Shown: positions 34,873 to 44,611, counted from the stretch's first letter. The stretch: DNA of 64,000 nucleotides from Hahella sp. HNIBRBA332 (GCF_030719035.1 NZ_CP132203.1:3720001-3784000); one strand, 5' to 3'. Notes: generated from the sequence alone by a model not told the origin. A program made the numbers and translations.

Positions 34873-35586
34873 ATGTCCTACTCCGAGCACTATATTGACT
34901 CTCATCATTTTACATATGGCGCATCACATTTCCGAGGCGGTCAGCTCCCAAACATAAAAAGTCTATTAAATAAGCAGCTTATAAGAGCCAGGGGGTATCA
35001 GAAGTTTATACCTGAATATCCACAAGTGAGATGTTTGCCTTTGGAGTTCTTCTATACCTGCTATCACTGTATCTGCGCCATGGACGCCAAACTTTTCGAA
35101 GATATAACAACTAGGGGCAGCCGCAGTCTGGCGTGGGCCTCCTGGCTTGCCCTCGCCACGCCATACCCAGAGAGCTATATGCTTCAGCAACTGGAGCAGC
35201 TTATCGAAAAAAACGCTGACTATTCTGAGTTTTACATCTTAACTATGGCGATTCGAAGGTTGAAGGAAGAGGAGCTGGAATGCCAGGAAACAGCCGATAT
35301 GTTTAGCGAGTATGGTAGTTTCCTATCCTTGCTTCCAAGAATAAAAATCCCTTTACGCGCCACCCCGACTGAACACTACTTCAAACAACGTAAATATAGA
35401 GCGGAAACCATCAACAATATTTATAAAAACAAAGGGACTGACGCCGCCATAGGGTATATAAAAAGCCTTCCTGTGCAGGAAGAAGATATGGACTATAAAG
35501 AGTGGTTGCGACTACAGGCTTTGCGAGAAGAGCATCAGCATAAAAACAGTAGCTTCTTAGCCAAACTTCTCCATCATACAACGTAG
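34873..35586 (+). CDS. Hypothetical 237-residue protein
   Basis: A soluble, AT-rich protein, probably helical (WLALATPYPESYMLQQLEQLIEK), with Cys-rich CYHCIC near residue 60. No signal peptide or membrane segment. Its 3' end overlaps the convergent next gene by 30 bases. The family is not recognised; composition and position next to the Rhs island suggest accessory origin. Confidence 0.65.
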   Translation: MSYSEHYIDSHHFTYGASHFRGGQLPNIKSLLNKQLIRARGYQKFIPEYPQVRCLPLEFFYTCYHCICAMDAKLFEDITTRGSRSLAWASWLALATPYPESYMLQQLEQLIEKNADYSEFYILTMAIRRLKEEELECQETADMFSEYGSFLSLLPRIKIPLRATPTEHYFKQRKYRAETINNIYKNKGTDAAIGYIKSLPVQEEDMDYKEWLRLQALREEHQHKNSSFLAKLLHHTT

Positions 35587-36096
35587 GCCGGCATAAGCCT
35601 GCCTGCAAAATTTGATGGTTAAATTATTGTTTAATATTCGGAGGCGTTTTATGACGAAAGCCTCAGCACCGTTTTTCACGGCCTCCAGCACAGACTCATC
35701 AATGTTGAGACCTGCGTAACCTATATTAGGCAAACTTGGTGTCCATTCCCCCCAATCCAAAGGCTTTCCTTTTTTCCAGATATCCTTATCCTGCAGGCAC
35801 TGATACCCAACCTGAGTATCTCCCGCCAGAGAAGAGCAGCCAACACATTTTTCCGGGATATAAAAGCGACTGTTCTCAATCTGCACCGGTATGCAGCTCC
35901 CATTAACTCGACAGGCGCCATAATCCAATGGCAAGTAACCATCAACTTGTTCCTCCGCCCTTAGACACTCTCCTTCCAAAAAATATTCACACTTAGCGCA
36001 CTTCGCCGGAATAAGATCTTCTATGCCCATATGACTAAATATCACTGGGTCTAGAGACCCCTTTACTTCACATTTTGGCATTGTCTTTCGATACAT
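35557..36096 (-). CDS. Cys-rich hypothetical protein
   Basis: A 179-residue cytosolic protein with paired Cys clusters (CAKCEYFLEGEC, about 33-44, and CVGC near 84, YQC near 100). Such spacing suggests zinc or iron-sulfur binding, though the partner metal is unknown. GAGGAAG precedes the ATG. It ends inside the convergent upstream gene. I do not recognise the family. Confidence 0.62.
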   Translation of the reverse strand: MYRKTMPKCEVKGSLDPVIFSHMGIEDLIPAKCAKCEYFLEGECLRAEEQVDGYLPLDYGACRVNGSCIPVQIENSRFYIPEKCVGCSSLAGDTQVGYQCLQDKDIWKKGKPLDWGEWTPSLPNIGYAGLNIDESVLEAVKNGAEAFVIKRLRILNNNLTIKFCRQAYAGLRCMMEKFG

Positions 36097-36181
36097 GTAC
36101 TCTTCCTCAGAAACCTAATCCGGCTCCCATCGATGCCATCAAGCTTCACGCCAAGGCGTCAACTTCTGTTTCATATTCCAA

Positions 36182-36661
36182 TCAGTCTGAAACGCCAATC
36201 GCCGCAGCGACGCCGCCAGTGAGCGATAGCAAGTCCTGAGGAGCAAGTTCTATTTCCAGACCTCGCTTTCCTGCACTGACGAAGATGGTGGCGTAATTGA
36301 GAGATGTGTCGTCAAGGACGGTGGGGAGGCGCTTTTTCTGTCCCAGAGGGCTGATGCCGCCGACAATGTATCCGGTGGCGCGCTCCGCTTCCTTTGGGTC
36401 CGCCATTTCCGCTTTTTTGGCGCCGAGCGCTTTCGCAACGGCTTTCAGGTCCAGTTTGCCGGAAACCGGCACTATTCCCACGGCGAGCTTTTGCGCGCCG
36501 CCGGTCAATGACACCAGCAGCGTCTTGAATACACGCTCTGCAGATACTCCCATCGCCTGTGCAGCTTCCTCTCCATAGGATTCAGAGCGCGGATCGTGCG
36601 CGTATTCATGGACTTGATAGGTTACCTTGGCTTTCTTGGCCTGATTGATCGCTGGCGTCAT
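36182..36661 (-). CDS. ybaK: Cys-tRNA(Pro)/Cys-tRNA(Cys) deacylase YbaK
   Basis: A 159-residue YbaK/EbsC protein, a trans-editing enzyme that removes Cys wrongly loaded on tRNA-Pro. Family features include MTPAINQAKKAKVTYQVHEY, GVSAERVFKTLLVS, the conserved Lys in that segment, and GYIVGGISPLGQKKRLPTVLD. AAAGGAAG lies just upstream of the ATG. Length and layout are normal. Confidence 0.9.
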   Translation of the reverse strand: MTPAINQAKKAKVTYQVHEYAHDPRSESYGEEAAQAMGVSAERVFKTLLVSLTGGAQKLAVGIVPVSGKLDLKAVAKALGAKKAEMADPKEAERATGYIVGGISPLGQKKRLPTVLDDTSLNYATIFVSAGKRGLEIELAPQDLLSLTGGVAAAIGVSD

Positions 36662-36691
36662 CGGACTTCCTTTTACTGCATCGTAAGTGGT

Positions 36692-37822
36692 TTAAGACTG
36701 AGTAGTTTCCACCATTTTCCGGAATCGTCCAAGCGCCGCCAGAAACAGGACCAGACCAATCGCCGTGATGGCGAGAAATTGAGGCCATACCGCGGAGAAC
36801 CCGGCGCCGCGATAGATAATCGCCTGCGCAAAACTGACGAAGTGCGTGGTCGGCGCCGCCAGCATGATGTACTGCACGATATCCGGCATGCTTTCCCTCG
36901 GCGTAATGCCGCCGGACAACAGCTGCATAGGCAGTATCACCAGGATAATCAGCAGCCCCAATTGCGGCATGGAGCGCGCCACCGTACCGAGGAAGATTCC
37001 CATGGAAGTCGTGGAGAACAGATGCAGGGCCACGCCAATCAGAAATAATGGAATCGATCCTGCAATCGGCACATCCAATACGCCCTGAATCACCACATAC
37101 AGCGACATGGCCGCCCCCAGCAGAACAACCAAACCATTGGACCACACCTTGGCCGCCATGATTTCCAGCGGCGACAGCGGCATCACCAACAGATGCTCCA
37201 GGGTGCCGTGCTCTTTCTCACGGATCAATGCTGCGCCAGTGAGGATAATCGACAGCAGTGTGATCTGAGAGATGATCTCCATCACGCCACCGAACCAATA
37301 TCCCGTCAGATTGGGGTTAAACATGACGCGCACATTCTGCTCTATCGGCAACGCCGCGTCGTCACGGCGTCCGCTGACAAACTCATTCACCTCCACCGTC
37401 ACGATACTGCGAATATAGGTGGCGCCGATAAACGCCTGCGTCATGGCGGTAGCATCGATATTCACCTGCACATCCGCGCTTGCCCCCGCCATCACATCCT
37501 TCTGAAAACCGGATGGAATGACCACCACGAAAGTGTAGCGACCTTCATCCATCCCTGAGTCCACTTCCGCATAGGAGATCAGGTCCGGGTCTTTGAAATG
37601 CGGAGGATAAAAGGCATTGGCTACGCGTAAGGACAGTTGGCTCTGATCTTCATCCACGATGGCGATCGGCGCGTTGTGCAATTCCCGGGAAGCCGCTGTT
37701 GCGGCGCTATACACAATGATCGTAAAGGCCGCCAGGACAAAAATCAGCAGTGCGCGGTCATGCAAAAAACTGCGAATCTCTTTCACTCCCAGGCGGCGAA
37801 TATTGGCCAGTCTGGTGCTCAT
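36692..37822 (-). CDS. yhhJ: ABC-2 type permease (YhhJ/YbhR-like)
   Basis: A 376-residue membrane protein: one N-terminal membrane segment (about 24-45), a large periplasmic loop, and five C-terminal segments, as in the YhhJ/YbhS/YbhR exporters. FLHDRALLIF near the start and REKEHGTLEHLLVMPLSPLEI are family-typical. It starts one base after the rbbA-like stop, with GGGGCG upstream, and ends the three-gene exporter operon. Substrate is unknown; drugs or hydrophobic compounds are plausible. Confidence 0.9.
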   Translation of the reverse strand: MSTRLANIRRLGVKEIRSFLHDRALLIFVLAAFTIIVYSAATAASRELHNAPIAIVDEDQSQLSLRVANAFYPPHFKDPDLISYAEVDSGMDEGRYTFVVVIPSGFQKDVMAGASADVQVNIDATAMTQAFIGATYIRSIVTVEVNEFVSGRRDDAALPIEQNVRVMFNPNLTGYWFGGVMEIISQITLLSIILTGAALIREKEHGTLEHLLVMPLSPLEIMAAKVWSNGLVVLLGAAMSLYVVIQGVLDVPIAGSIPLFLIGVALHLFSTTSMGIFLGTVARSMPQLGLLIILVILPMQLLSGGITPRESMPDIVQYIMLAAPTTHFVSFAQAIIYRGAGFSAVWPQFLAITAIGLVLFLAALGRFRKMVETTQS

Positions 37823-37823
37823 A

Positions 37824-40574
37824 TCAACGCCCCTGCTTTTTCAGAGTTAATACCGACAGCACGGTAATCATCGGAATAAAGGCGGCGAGAATCAGGAAGT
37901 AACGGTACAGATCCGCAAACTCCAACGCCTTGGTGAATGTGCCCCGACTGATAATCAGAAAATAGGTGGTCGGATACAGGCTGCCGATCCAGGCCCCGGA
38001 CCCTTCCAGGGAGGACACCGGATCCGTCATACCGGAAAACTGCACTGCGGGAACCAGTGTAGCCAACGCGGTCCCCGCTAATGCGGCAATTTGGGTCCGG
38101 GTGAATGATGACACCAGCAATCCCAACCCTGTCGTCGCGGTGACATACAAAAGGGCTGCGACGCTTAACGCGGCGAAGCTGCCTTTGATGGGCACATCGA
38201 AGAAAAATACCGACTGCGCCACCAACAACAGAAAGCTAATCATGCTGACGAGAATATAAGGCGCCTGCTTGCCCAGCAGAAACTCCAGCCGCGTCACCGG
38301 CGTGACATAGAGGTTGACGATGGAGCCCAACTCCTTCTCCCGCACCACCGCCAGCGCCATCAAGATGGCAGGGATGAAGATCAGCAACATGGGAATCACC
38401 GCGGGGACCATGGCGTAGATGCTGCGGAAATCCTGATTATAGCGGTAACGCATTTCCAGATTGACCGGAGACAACGCGGGCGCCGAACCCAGTGAACGTA
38501 TGGCGAGATCGCCAAGGTAAGCGTAGTGGGCGGCGGACAAGTACCCCTTGATCGTCTCGCCCCGGAAAGGCATGGCTCCATCCAGCCATACCGCCACGCC
38601 TGTCGCCCTTCCCCGGCGCAGATCACGCCCGTATCCTGACGGGATTTCCACCACAAAACTGAGTTCGCCGCTGCGCATGCGACGATCCACATCCTCATAG
38701 GTGGACGCTGGCGGCTGCTGAATAAAATAGCGCGATCCAGCCATATACTGAACGTAGTCGCGACTTTCCGGCGTTTGATCCTGATCGTAGACGGCGAACG
38801 CCAGATCCTCTACGTCCAGACTGACGCCATATCCCAACACGAACATCAGGATAACCGAGCCCAACAGCGCAAAAGTCAGGCGAATAGGGTCCCGCAAGAA
38901 CTCCAGCGATTCCCGATGCGCATACGCCAACATACGGCGCATATTGAAGCCATGCGTAATGGGCTGTTTGGAACGCTCAGAGGCCGGCGTCTCCACCGCA
39001 GCCGGTTCATCGCCGCCGTTGTTATCAGCGTCCTGCGTCTCACTGGCGGCTTCACTCAGACAGCTGACGAACGCCTCTTCAAAACTCTCTGCTTGCCGCT
39101 GCGCCACAATGTTTTGCGGACTGTCGCAGGCCAGGACTTTACCGGCGTGCATCAGCGACACTCGATCACAACGCTCGCCTTCGTTCATGAAGTGGGTGGA
39201 AATAAATATGGTCACCCCATCCTGACGGGAAAGCTGAATAAGATGCTCCCAGAATCGATCCCTCGCCACCGGATCGACCCCGGAGGTGGGTTCATCCAGA
39301 ATAAGAATTTTTGGCTTATGGACCACCGCCACCGCCAGCGAAAGACGCTGCCGAATCCCCAGGGGCAGAGATTCCGCAAATTCATTTTCATAGGCCTGCA
39401 GATCAAATCCGCTCAACAGTTCCTGAGTTCGCGTTTCCGACTGGCGGGCGTCCAGTCCAAATATGCGCGCGTGCAGCATCAGGTTTTGGCGCACGGTCAA
39501 TTCGGCGTAGAGCGAAAACGACTGCGACATATAGCCCACATTTCTCTTCGCCGTCAGATCATTCGGCGCCATTTCGGCGCCGAACAGCCGCACCACGCCT
39601 GAAGTCGGCGGAGACAGCCCGGTCAGCATCTTCATCGTGGTGGTTTTACCGCAGCCGTTAGAGCCGATAAAGCCGAAAATTTCTCCCTGGCGGATACTGA
39701 AACTCACCTGATCCACCGCCGTGAACGCGCCAAAACGTTTCACCAGCGCCTCAGCTTCAATGGCCGGAACTGACGAGCGCTCCCGCCAGGGTGAAATCGT
39801 CAATTGTCGATGCCCCTTGCGGCTCTCTTCCGGCAGCAGGCGGATGAACGCCTCGTCAAGATTTCCCGCGCCAGTTCGCGCCTTCAATTCCTTCGGCGTT
39901 CCCGTCGCCAGGATGCGGCCCTTATCCATCGCCACCAGCCAGTCAAAGCGCTCCGCTTCATCCATGTAAGCCGTGGACACCAGCACGCTCATGCGACCAG
40001 CGTCGCCGCGAAGCTCGTCTATCAAGCGCCAGAACTGGCGACGGGACAGTGGGTCCACGCCGGTTGTCGGCTCATCCAGAATCAACAAGTCAGGATCATG
40101 GATCAAGGCGCAGCACAGCCCCAGCTTCTGCTTCATACCGCCGGACAGCTTACCCGCCGGACGTTCGCGAAACCGACTCAGTCCCGTACTGCGCAGCAAG
40201 GTATTGATGCGCTGATGGCGCTCCCTCTTGTCCAGACCAAAAAGACGGCCAAAGAAGTCCACGTTCTCGAATACCGAGAGAGAAAAATACAGGTTTTTCC
40301 CCAGCCCCTGCGGCATATAAGCGATGCGGGGGGACAATTCATCACGCACGTTATCGTCGCCGATGTCGCCGCCCAATACGTTCACTGAACCGCACTGAAT
40401 GCGTGCGGCGCCAGATATCAGATTCAGCAGACTGGACTTACCGACGCCATCGGGACCAATGATCCCGGCGATGACGCCAGCGGGAATATTCAGGCTCAGT
40501 GTTTGAAGCGCGAGAAGGTCGCCGTATCGATGTTCGAGCCCATTGATTTCGATGACCGGCGCCGCCGGGCTCAC
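37824..40574 (-). CDS. rbbA: Fused ABC ATPase-permease, RbbA/YhiH-like
   Basis: About 916 residues: two ABC ATPase domains followed by an ABC-2 permease domain. Walker A motifs are GPDGVGKSS and GSNGCGKTT; signatures LSGGMKQKLG and LPLGIRQRLS; Walker B segments LLILDEPTTGVDP and ILILDEPTSGVDP. The second signature is altered from LSGG. The C-terminal part has about six membrane segments. In E. coli the homolog (RbbA) was tied to ribosomes, but the operon yhiI-rbbA-yhhJ looks like an exporter. The start GTG at 40574 overlaps the upstream stop (GTGA) with GAGG nearby; an earlier in-frame GTG at 40604 is possible. Confidence 0.9.
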   Translation of the reverse strand: MSPAAPVIEINGLEHRYGDLLALQTLSLNIPAGVIAGIIGPDGVGKSSLLNLISGAARIQCGSVNVLGGDIGDDNVRDELSPRIAYMPQGLGKNLYFSLSVFENVDFFGRLFGLDKRERHQRINTLLRSTGLSRFRERPAGKLSGGMKQKLGLCCALIHDPDLLILDEPTTGVDPLSRRQFWRLIDELRGDAGRMSVLVSTAYMDEAERFDWLVAMDKGRILATGTPKELKARTGAGNLDEAFIRLLPEESRKGHRQLTISPWRERSSVPAIEAEALVKRFGAFTAVDQVSFSIRQGEIFGFIGSNGCGKTTTMKMLTGLSPPTSGVVRLFGAEMAPNDLTAKRNVGYMSQSFSLYAELTVRQNLMLHARIFGLDARQSETRTQELLSGFDLQAYENEFAESLPLGIRQRLSLAVAVVHKPKILILDEPTSGVDPVARDRFWEHLIQLSRQDGVTIFISTHFMNEGERCDRVSLMHAGKVLACDSPQNIVAQRQAESFEEAFVSCLSEAASETQDADNNGGDEPAAVETPASERSKQPITHGFNMRRMLAYAHRESLEFLRDPIRLTFALLGSVILMFVLGYGVSLDVEDLAFAVYDQDQTPESRDYVQYMAGSRYFIQQPPASTYEDVDRRMRSGELSFVVEIPSGYGRDLRRGRATGVAVWLDGAMPFRGETIKGYLSAAHYAYLGDLAIRSLGSAPALSPVNLEMRYRYNQDFRSIYAMVPAVIPMLLIFIPAILMALAVVREKELGSIVNLYVTPVTRLEFLLGKQAPYILVSMISFLLLVAQSVFFFDVPIKGSFAALSVAALLYVTATTGLGLLVSSFTRTQIAALAGTALATLVPAVQFSGMTDPVSSLEGSGAWIGSLYPTTYFLIISRGTFTKALEFADLYRYFLILAAFIPMITVLSVLTLKKQGR

Positions 40575-41557
40575 TGCAGCCTCACTTGCAGATCTTCCGG
40601 CCACTCAGCAGCGTCCTCCAGTTTCACATAAGCTACGCCAGTGACCCCGGTTTTGACTTTCTCCTGGTGGGCTTTCAGCAGATCAGGATCGATTTTCACT
40701 TTTACCCGGAACATCAGTTTCTCTCGCTCCGTCTGCGTCTCCACCTGCTTGGGCGTGAATTGCGCCCGCGGCGCCACATAAGAAACCCTGGCGGGAATGC
40801 GCAAGTCCGGCAAGGCGTCTACCACCACCCGGGCATCGGCGCCCACTGACAACACACCGGCTTGATAGGTCGGGAGGAAAATCGTCATATAAACATCGGT
40901 CAGGTCCAACAACGCCAAGACTTTGCCGCCGGAGCCCAACACCTCTCCCGGCTCCGCCAACCGATACAGAACCCGGGCGTCGATGGGGGCTTTCAGCTCG
41001 GACTCGGCAATATTGGCGTGCAGGCGTTCAATGGCCGCCTGCGCGGCTTCAATCGCCGCCTGGGCTTCCACTACCTTGATGCGGGCGGCTTTCAACGCGG
41101 CTTCCGCCCGCAGCTTGGAAGTCTTGTCCAGATCTAACTTCTCTGTGGAAATATGTCCTTTTTGACTCAACTGAGTAGACCGATTCAGCTCCTTTTCCGC
41201 AAAGCTCAACTCACTTTCATATTGATCCACCACCGCTTCCGCATACTTGGCGGATTCCTGAACCTGTCGCAGCGTCGCCTGGGCCTGACGCAACTCCGCC
41301 TGCAGATCGTCCACATTGATGCGCGCCAGGACTTGGCCGGCTTTCACCATATCCCCCTCTTCCACCAGGACTTCCTCCACCCGCCCCGGCAGCTTGGTGG
41401 CGACATCAATCTCTTGCGCCTCCAGACGCCCATTTCCCCTGGCGATGGAGTCCGGTAGACTGTCCGGCTGGTAGGCCATGTAGGCGAATCCGGCAGCCGC
41501 CAGCAATAGCGCCGGGGCCAGAAACCTGATCCATTTTTTTTGCGACTCGCTGTTCAT
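40571..41557 (-). CDS. yhiI: HlyD-family membrane fusion protein (YhiI-like)
   Basis: A 328-residue periplasmic adaptor: N-terminal membrane anchor (about 9-28), biotinyl-lipoyl-like halves (GRLEAQEIDVATKLPGRVEEVLVEEGDMVKAGQVLARI and later LKAPIDARVL), a long coiled coil between them, and a beta-barrel. It links the inner-membrane ABC exporter encoded downstream to an outer-membrane channel; no outer-membrane gene is in the operon. GGAGGAG precedes the ATG at 41557, which is preferred over an upstream in-frame start. Confidence 0.9.
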   Translation of the reverse strand: MNSESQKKWIRFLAPALLLAAAGFAYMAYQPDSLPDSIARGNGRLEAQEIDVATKLPGRVEEVLVEEGDMVKAGQVLARINVDDLQAELRQAQATLRQVQESAKYAEAVVDQYESELSFAEKELNRSTQLSQKGHISTEKLDLDKTSKLRAEAALKAARIKVVEAQAAIEAAQAAIERLHANIAESELKAPIDARVLYRLAEPGEVLGSGGKVLALLDLTDVYMTIFLPTYQAGVLSVGADARVVVDALPDLRIPARVSYVAPRAQFTPKQVETQTEREKLMFRVKVKIDPDLLKAHQEKVKTGVTGVAYVKLEDAAEWPEDLQVRLQ

Positions 41558-41713
41558 TTCTCCTCCTCCCTCGTACAAATTCGAAAACGAAAGGAACAAT
41601 AAAGAAAAATGATCGCGATGACGCTGACGAGCGTCAAATCCGATTCGCAAAGGCGCTTAGTTATCAGAAACTTAAGAACGGCGGCGTCTGTCCGCCATCC
41701 CGGAGACTTGGAC

Positions 41714-42016
41714 ATGATCAGACATTTTGTATTCGTGAAGTTTAAAGACAGCCTATCTCAGGCCGATGTAGCGGAAATGATCGAGCGTTTCGCCAAAATG
41801 GCGGAGGAAATGGACGAAGTCGCCGCTTTTGAATACGGCCCTAACAATAGTTCAGAGGGGCTAACCAAAGGTCTGGAGCATTGCTTCAACCTGTCCTTCG
41901 CTACGATTGCGGACCGCGACGCGTATCTTCCTCACCCCAAGCATGAAGCGTTCAAAGAGATCTTCGTTCCAACCATCGCCGATGTCATGGTGTTTGATTA
42001 CGAAGTGACGGAATAA
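41714..42016 (+). CDS. Dabb-family (stress-responsive A/B barrel) protein
   Basis: A 100-residue protein matching the dimeric alpha/beta barrel Dabb family: MIRHFVFVKFKDSLS, then EYGPNNSSEGLTKGLEHCFNLSFATIADRDAYLPHPKHEAF and VFDYEV at the end, all typical. Family members include plant stress proteins and some cyclases; in bacteria the role is mostly unknown. The ATG is preceded by GGAGA at seven bases. Confidence 0.88.
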   Translation: MIRHFVFVKFKDSLSQADVAEMIERFAKMAEEMDEVAAFEYGPNNSSEGLTKGLEHCFNLSFATIADRDAYLPHPKHEAFKEIFVPTIADVMVFDYEVTE

Positions 42017-42028
42017 CCAGCGGCAGGG

Positions 42029-42068
42029 CCCGAGACCAACCTGGGGATTTCCTGGCGTTCGTCTCGGG
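42029..42068. terminator. Hairpin between convergent genes
   Basis: CCCGAGAC and GTCTCGGG, eight-base perfect arms, 24-base loop, between the convergent Dabb and HD genes. No T run; a weak bidirectional terminator at best. Confidence 0.4.
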
Positions 42069-42092
42069 ACTGTGGTTACAACATTACTCAGC

Positions 42093-42671
42093 CTACCCTT
42101 GCCGTGAGCCTTGCGCTTTCTCCAGCGTTTCCTGGTCGACAATTTCCCGTAATTGCTGAATAAATGGGTCTATATCCGCGTACTTTTTGCCGTATTCCAG
42201 ATTGAACGCGTAATCGAAATCCTGAGGGTTTTTACCCTGGTTGTGCTGAAGGATAGTTTCCATCTTGTCCAGGGCCTTGGCGACTTTAGCTTCAATGGAC
42301 TGCACTTGATCATAGTCGTCCCACAACGCCAGAATTTCCTGCTGCAGGTCTTTGGGCAACGGCGTCAGCAACTGCTGCAAATCCTTGCGCTCCTGAATGG
42401 ACTTGTCGACATCCGGAGACTGCTCCGTCGCGGGAATGTCGCCGCTGATGGCCTCTCCCAGGTCGTGAATAAGACATATTTTCAACAGCTTGGCGAAATC
42501 CAGCTCCGGCAGCGCCTTTTCAAACACCATCGCCATCAGACAGAGGCGCCAAGTATGCTCTGCAGTGCTTTCGTTACGGCCCGCAGAAGTCCAGGCGGAA
42601 CGGATGACGTTCTTAAGCTGCTCCGCCCCTCTTAAAAATTCCAATATTCCATGAATGTCGGATTGCAGCAT
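42093..42671 (-). CDS. HD-domain phosphohydrolase (YfbR/HDDC2-like)
   Basis: A 192-residue HD-domain protein. Metal ligands are visible: H in AEHTWRLCLMAM, HD in ICLIHDLGEAISGD, and a later Asp near EAKVAKALDKME. Close families hydrolyse deoxynucleoside 5'-monophosphates (YfbR, HDDC2). AAGGAGAAG sits upstream of the ATG. It likely acts in nucleotide turnover; the substrate is inferred. Confidence 0.87.
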   Translation of the reverse strand: MLQSDIHGILEFLRGAEQLKNVIRSAWTSAGRNESTAEHTWRLCLMAMVFEKALPELDFAKLLKICLIHDLGEAISGDIPATEQSPDVDKSIQERKDLQQLLTPLPKDLQQEILALWDDYDQVQSIEAKVAKALDKMETILQHNQGKNPQDFDYAFNLEYGKKYADIDPFIQQLREIVDQETLEKAQGSRQG

Positions 42672-42776
42672 TCATCTTCTCCTTATTTGCTGTAAATACT
42701 TCAAGTGTCAGCGGCTGCGCAGATCCTATCGTTGCAGGTAAATAGATGCACGCTGTTGGTCTGTTGAATGAACAGT

Positions 42777-43493
42777 CTAGTCGCCGCAGTCCAGCTCAAT
42801 CGGTTTCCAGGATGGCGGCGTCTGCATGGTATCCGGGTAGCCGCCATTGGAATTACGAATGGCCGAGTAATATTGCCCCTTGTAGCTCACCAAGTCGGAT
42901 ACATAGTAGGACTGCGCAAAACTCCAGGGCTTGATGTCCGCACATTTAAGGCCATCGGATTCAGGCTCGGGGCTCAACAGGTTTTTTATCTGCGAAATCA
43001 GACTTTCTTTTTCACGCCAGTCATCTGAACCGACATCTTCCACTTGCGCTTCCACAGGCTGCTCGACCGCCGACGTCTCAGTTACTGTCGCTGCGCCGCC
43101 CTCTATCCCGCCATCAGCTTCGACACGCGCCTCTACGTCCGCAACGGCCGCTTGCGCATCGATAGGACCTGTGTTTTCAGAAGGGGTCGTCGGATGACTT
43201 GGTTCCTGCTTGTTGGCGGACTCTCCATCACTGGCTTCCAGGATGGCTTCACAAGGGGGCAAGTCCAATTTCTCCCAGGTAAACCCGATCCCTGGCTGCA
43301 TTCCTGAATGGCGCATACGAGATCGATACCAAACGCCATCATAGAAAGTCAGATCGCCGGCTTCATAGTTCTTGCTGGTAAACCATTTAATGGCGTCGCT
43401 TTCGCAAGAAACCATATTGTCTTCCGCCGCCGCCAAAGAGGAAATTAAAGCGAGCGCCATAGCGACGCCCCGAATCGTTTTTGCAGTTTTCAT
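42777..43493 (-). CDS. Secreted protein with two CBM5/12-like modules
   Basis: A 238-residue secreted protein: signal peptide (MKTAKTIRGVAMALALISSLAAA), an N-terminal module (CESDAIKWFTSKNYEAGDL...WEKLDLPPC), an acidic Ala/Glu/Val-rich linker of about 90 residues, and a C-terminal module (CADIKPWSFAQSYYVSDLVSYKG...WKPIELDC). Both modules share the pattern Cys-W-Y-DLxxYxGxYY-W-L-Cys of chitin/cellulose-binding type 3 domains, each bounded by Cys. No catalytic domain is seen. It might bind polysaccharides or act in adhesion. ATG at 43493 is chosen for the signal peptide. Confidence 0.75.
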   Translation of the reverse strand: MKTAKTIRGVAMALALISSLAAAEDNMVSCESDAIKWFTSKNYEAGDLTFYDGVWYRSRMRHSGMQPGIGFTWEKLDLPPCEAILEASDGESANKQEPSHPTTPSENTGPIDAQAAVADVEARVEADGGIEGGAATVTETSAVEQPVEAQVEDVGSDDWREKESLISQIKNLLSPEPESDGLKCADIKPWSFAQSYYVSDLVSYKGQYYSAIRNSNGGYPDTMQTPPSWKPIELDCGD

Positions 43494-43807
43494 AAACGCT
43501 TTAATATCTGGAGCGAGGAACGATATAGCATTCAAGCCCGTTCCGCGCTGAGCTTTATTAATATTGAATGATTCGCACATCATACAGAAAAAGCGACGAC
43601 AAAGACCTCCTACCTCAGGACTCAATATAAAAATATTTCCTACTAATCAAAAACTAACTAGAATGCCGCTCCCGGCTTAACGCTGTTAAGCTCAATTCTT
43701 ACGCCCGCTCGGATATCAGACGCCTTCTTTCGTGCATTCAACGTATTTGTACGTGTTCAGAGGTCAGTTTCCTCAAGGGATGGTTTTACACAGGAGTATT
43801 ACAGTAA
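43494..43807. other. Intergenic region between divergent genes
   Basis: A 314-base gap between the divergent CBM-like and lipoprotein genes, moderately AT-rich. It must carry promoters for both sides, but I could not assign them. No repeat, RNA gene or mobile end is visible. Confidence 0.5.
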
Positions 43808-44611
43808 ATGCTAAGCAACTTCTCACTACACCGTTTTGGTCCAGCCACACTGCTGACCTCAAGCGTTTTACTTTTATCCGCATGCGGAGGAGGAGGCGAA
43901 AGCGGAAACGATCCAGTTCGCTTTTCAAACCCTAATGGCGACAGTTCGACGACCAAGTCATTAGCCATCACTGAAAGCAATGCTGTGCAGTTAGCCAACC
44001 TTGTAGTGAAACTGGAGAATATTACCTTCTATTCCGGCGACGAAGAGGGTGATGGTGAGTCAGATACTGAGTCCTGCCCTCGCTCCGGCAGCGTTACCAG
44101 CAGCGTCAAATCAACCCTCAATAGCACTACGGGCAAAAAAGATGTCACAGGGAAGTTAACGCCAAAGAACTGCTCCATAGATGGTAAACTCGCCATAAAT
44201 GGGATGATCGAAATGCAAGGCGAGTACTATCAGAAGCTGCTGGATATGCACCTGTCAGGTCAGTTAAATCTTAACTTGATCGGAACCAGCAAGCAGTTGG
44301 CCGTAACAGGTATCAATATTCTGGCGACTGACAACAGCTTGAAAACATCCTCCTCATTTAGCATGACCTTAAGCGGCTCAATGTTGTCAAATACTTCTGT
44401 TAAAGTGCAGTCCACCACCAATGTCGAGACAAACGAGGACGCCGACTACCCTTATGAAGGCGTATTCCGAATCACTGGGGACAAAAATACGGTTTTGACG
44501 CTCAAATACGATAGCTCTGGAGCTGGCGTGTACTTGGGCGTTAACGGAAACCCAAGCTATTTTTTAACCTGGAAGCAGCTCGAAGACGCCAACTTATCTG
44601 ACATAAAATAA
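43808..44611 (+). CDS. Lipoprotein of unknown function
   Basis: A 267-residue lipoprotein with lipobox LLLSAC at about residue 26 and a Gly-rich stretch after it. The mature protein is Ser/Thr/Asn-rich and beta-type, with two further Cys that may pair. AGGAGT sits ten bases before the ATG. The likely location is the outer membrane. Family not recognised. Confidence 0.75.
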   Translation: MLSNFSLHRFGPATLLTSSVLLLSACGGGGESGNDPVRFSNPNGDSSTTKSLAITESNAVQLANLVVKLENITFYSGDEEGDGESDTESCPRSGSVTSSVKSTLNSTTGKKDVTGKLTPKNCSIDGKLAINGMIEMQGEYYQKLLDMHLSGQLNLNLIGTSKQLAVTGINILATDNSLKTSSSFSMTLSGSMLSNTSVKVQSTTNVETNEDADYPYEGVFRITGDKNTVLTLKYDSSGAGVYLGVNGNPSYFLTWKQLEDANLSDIK

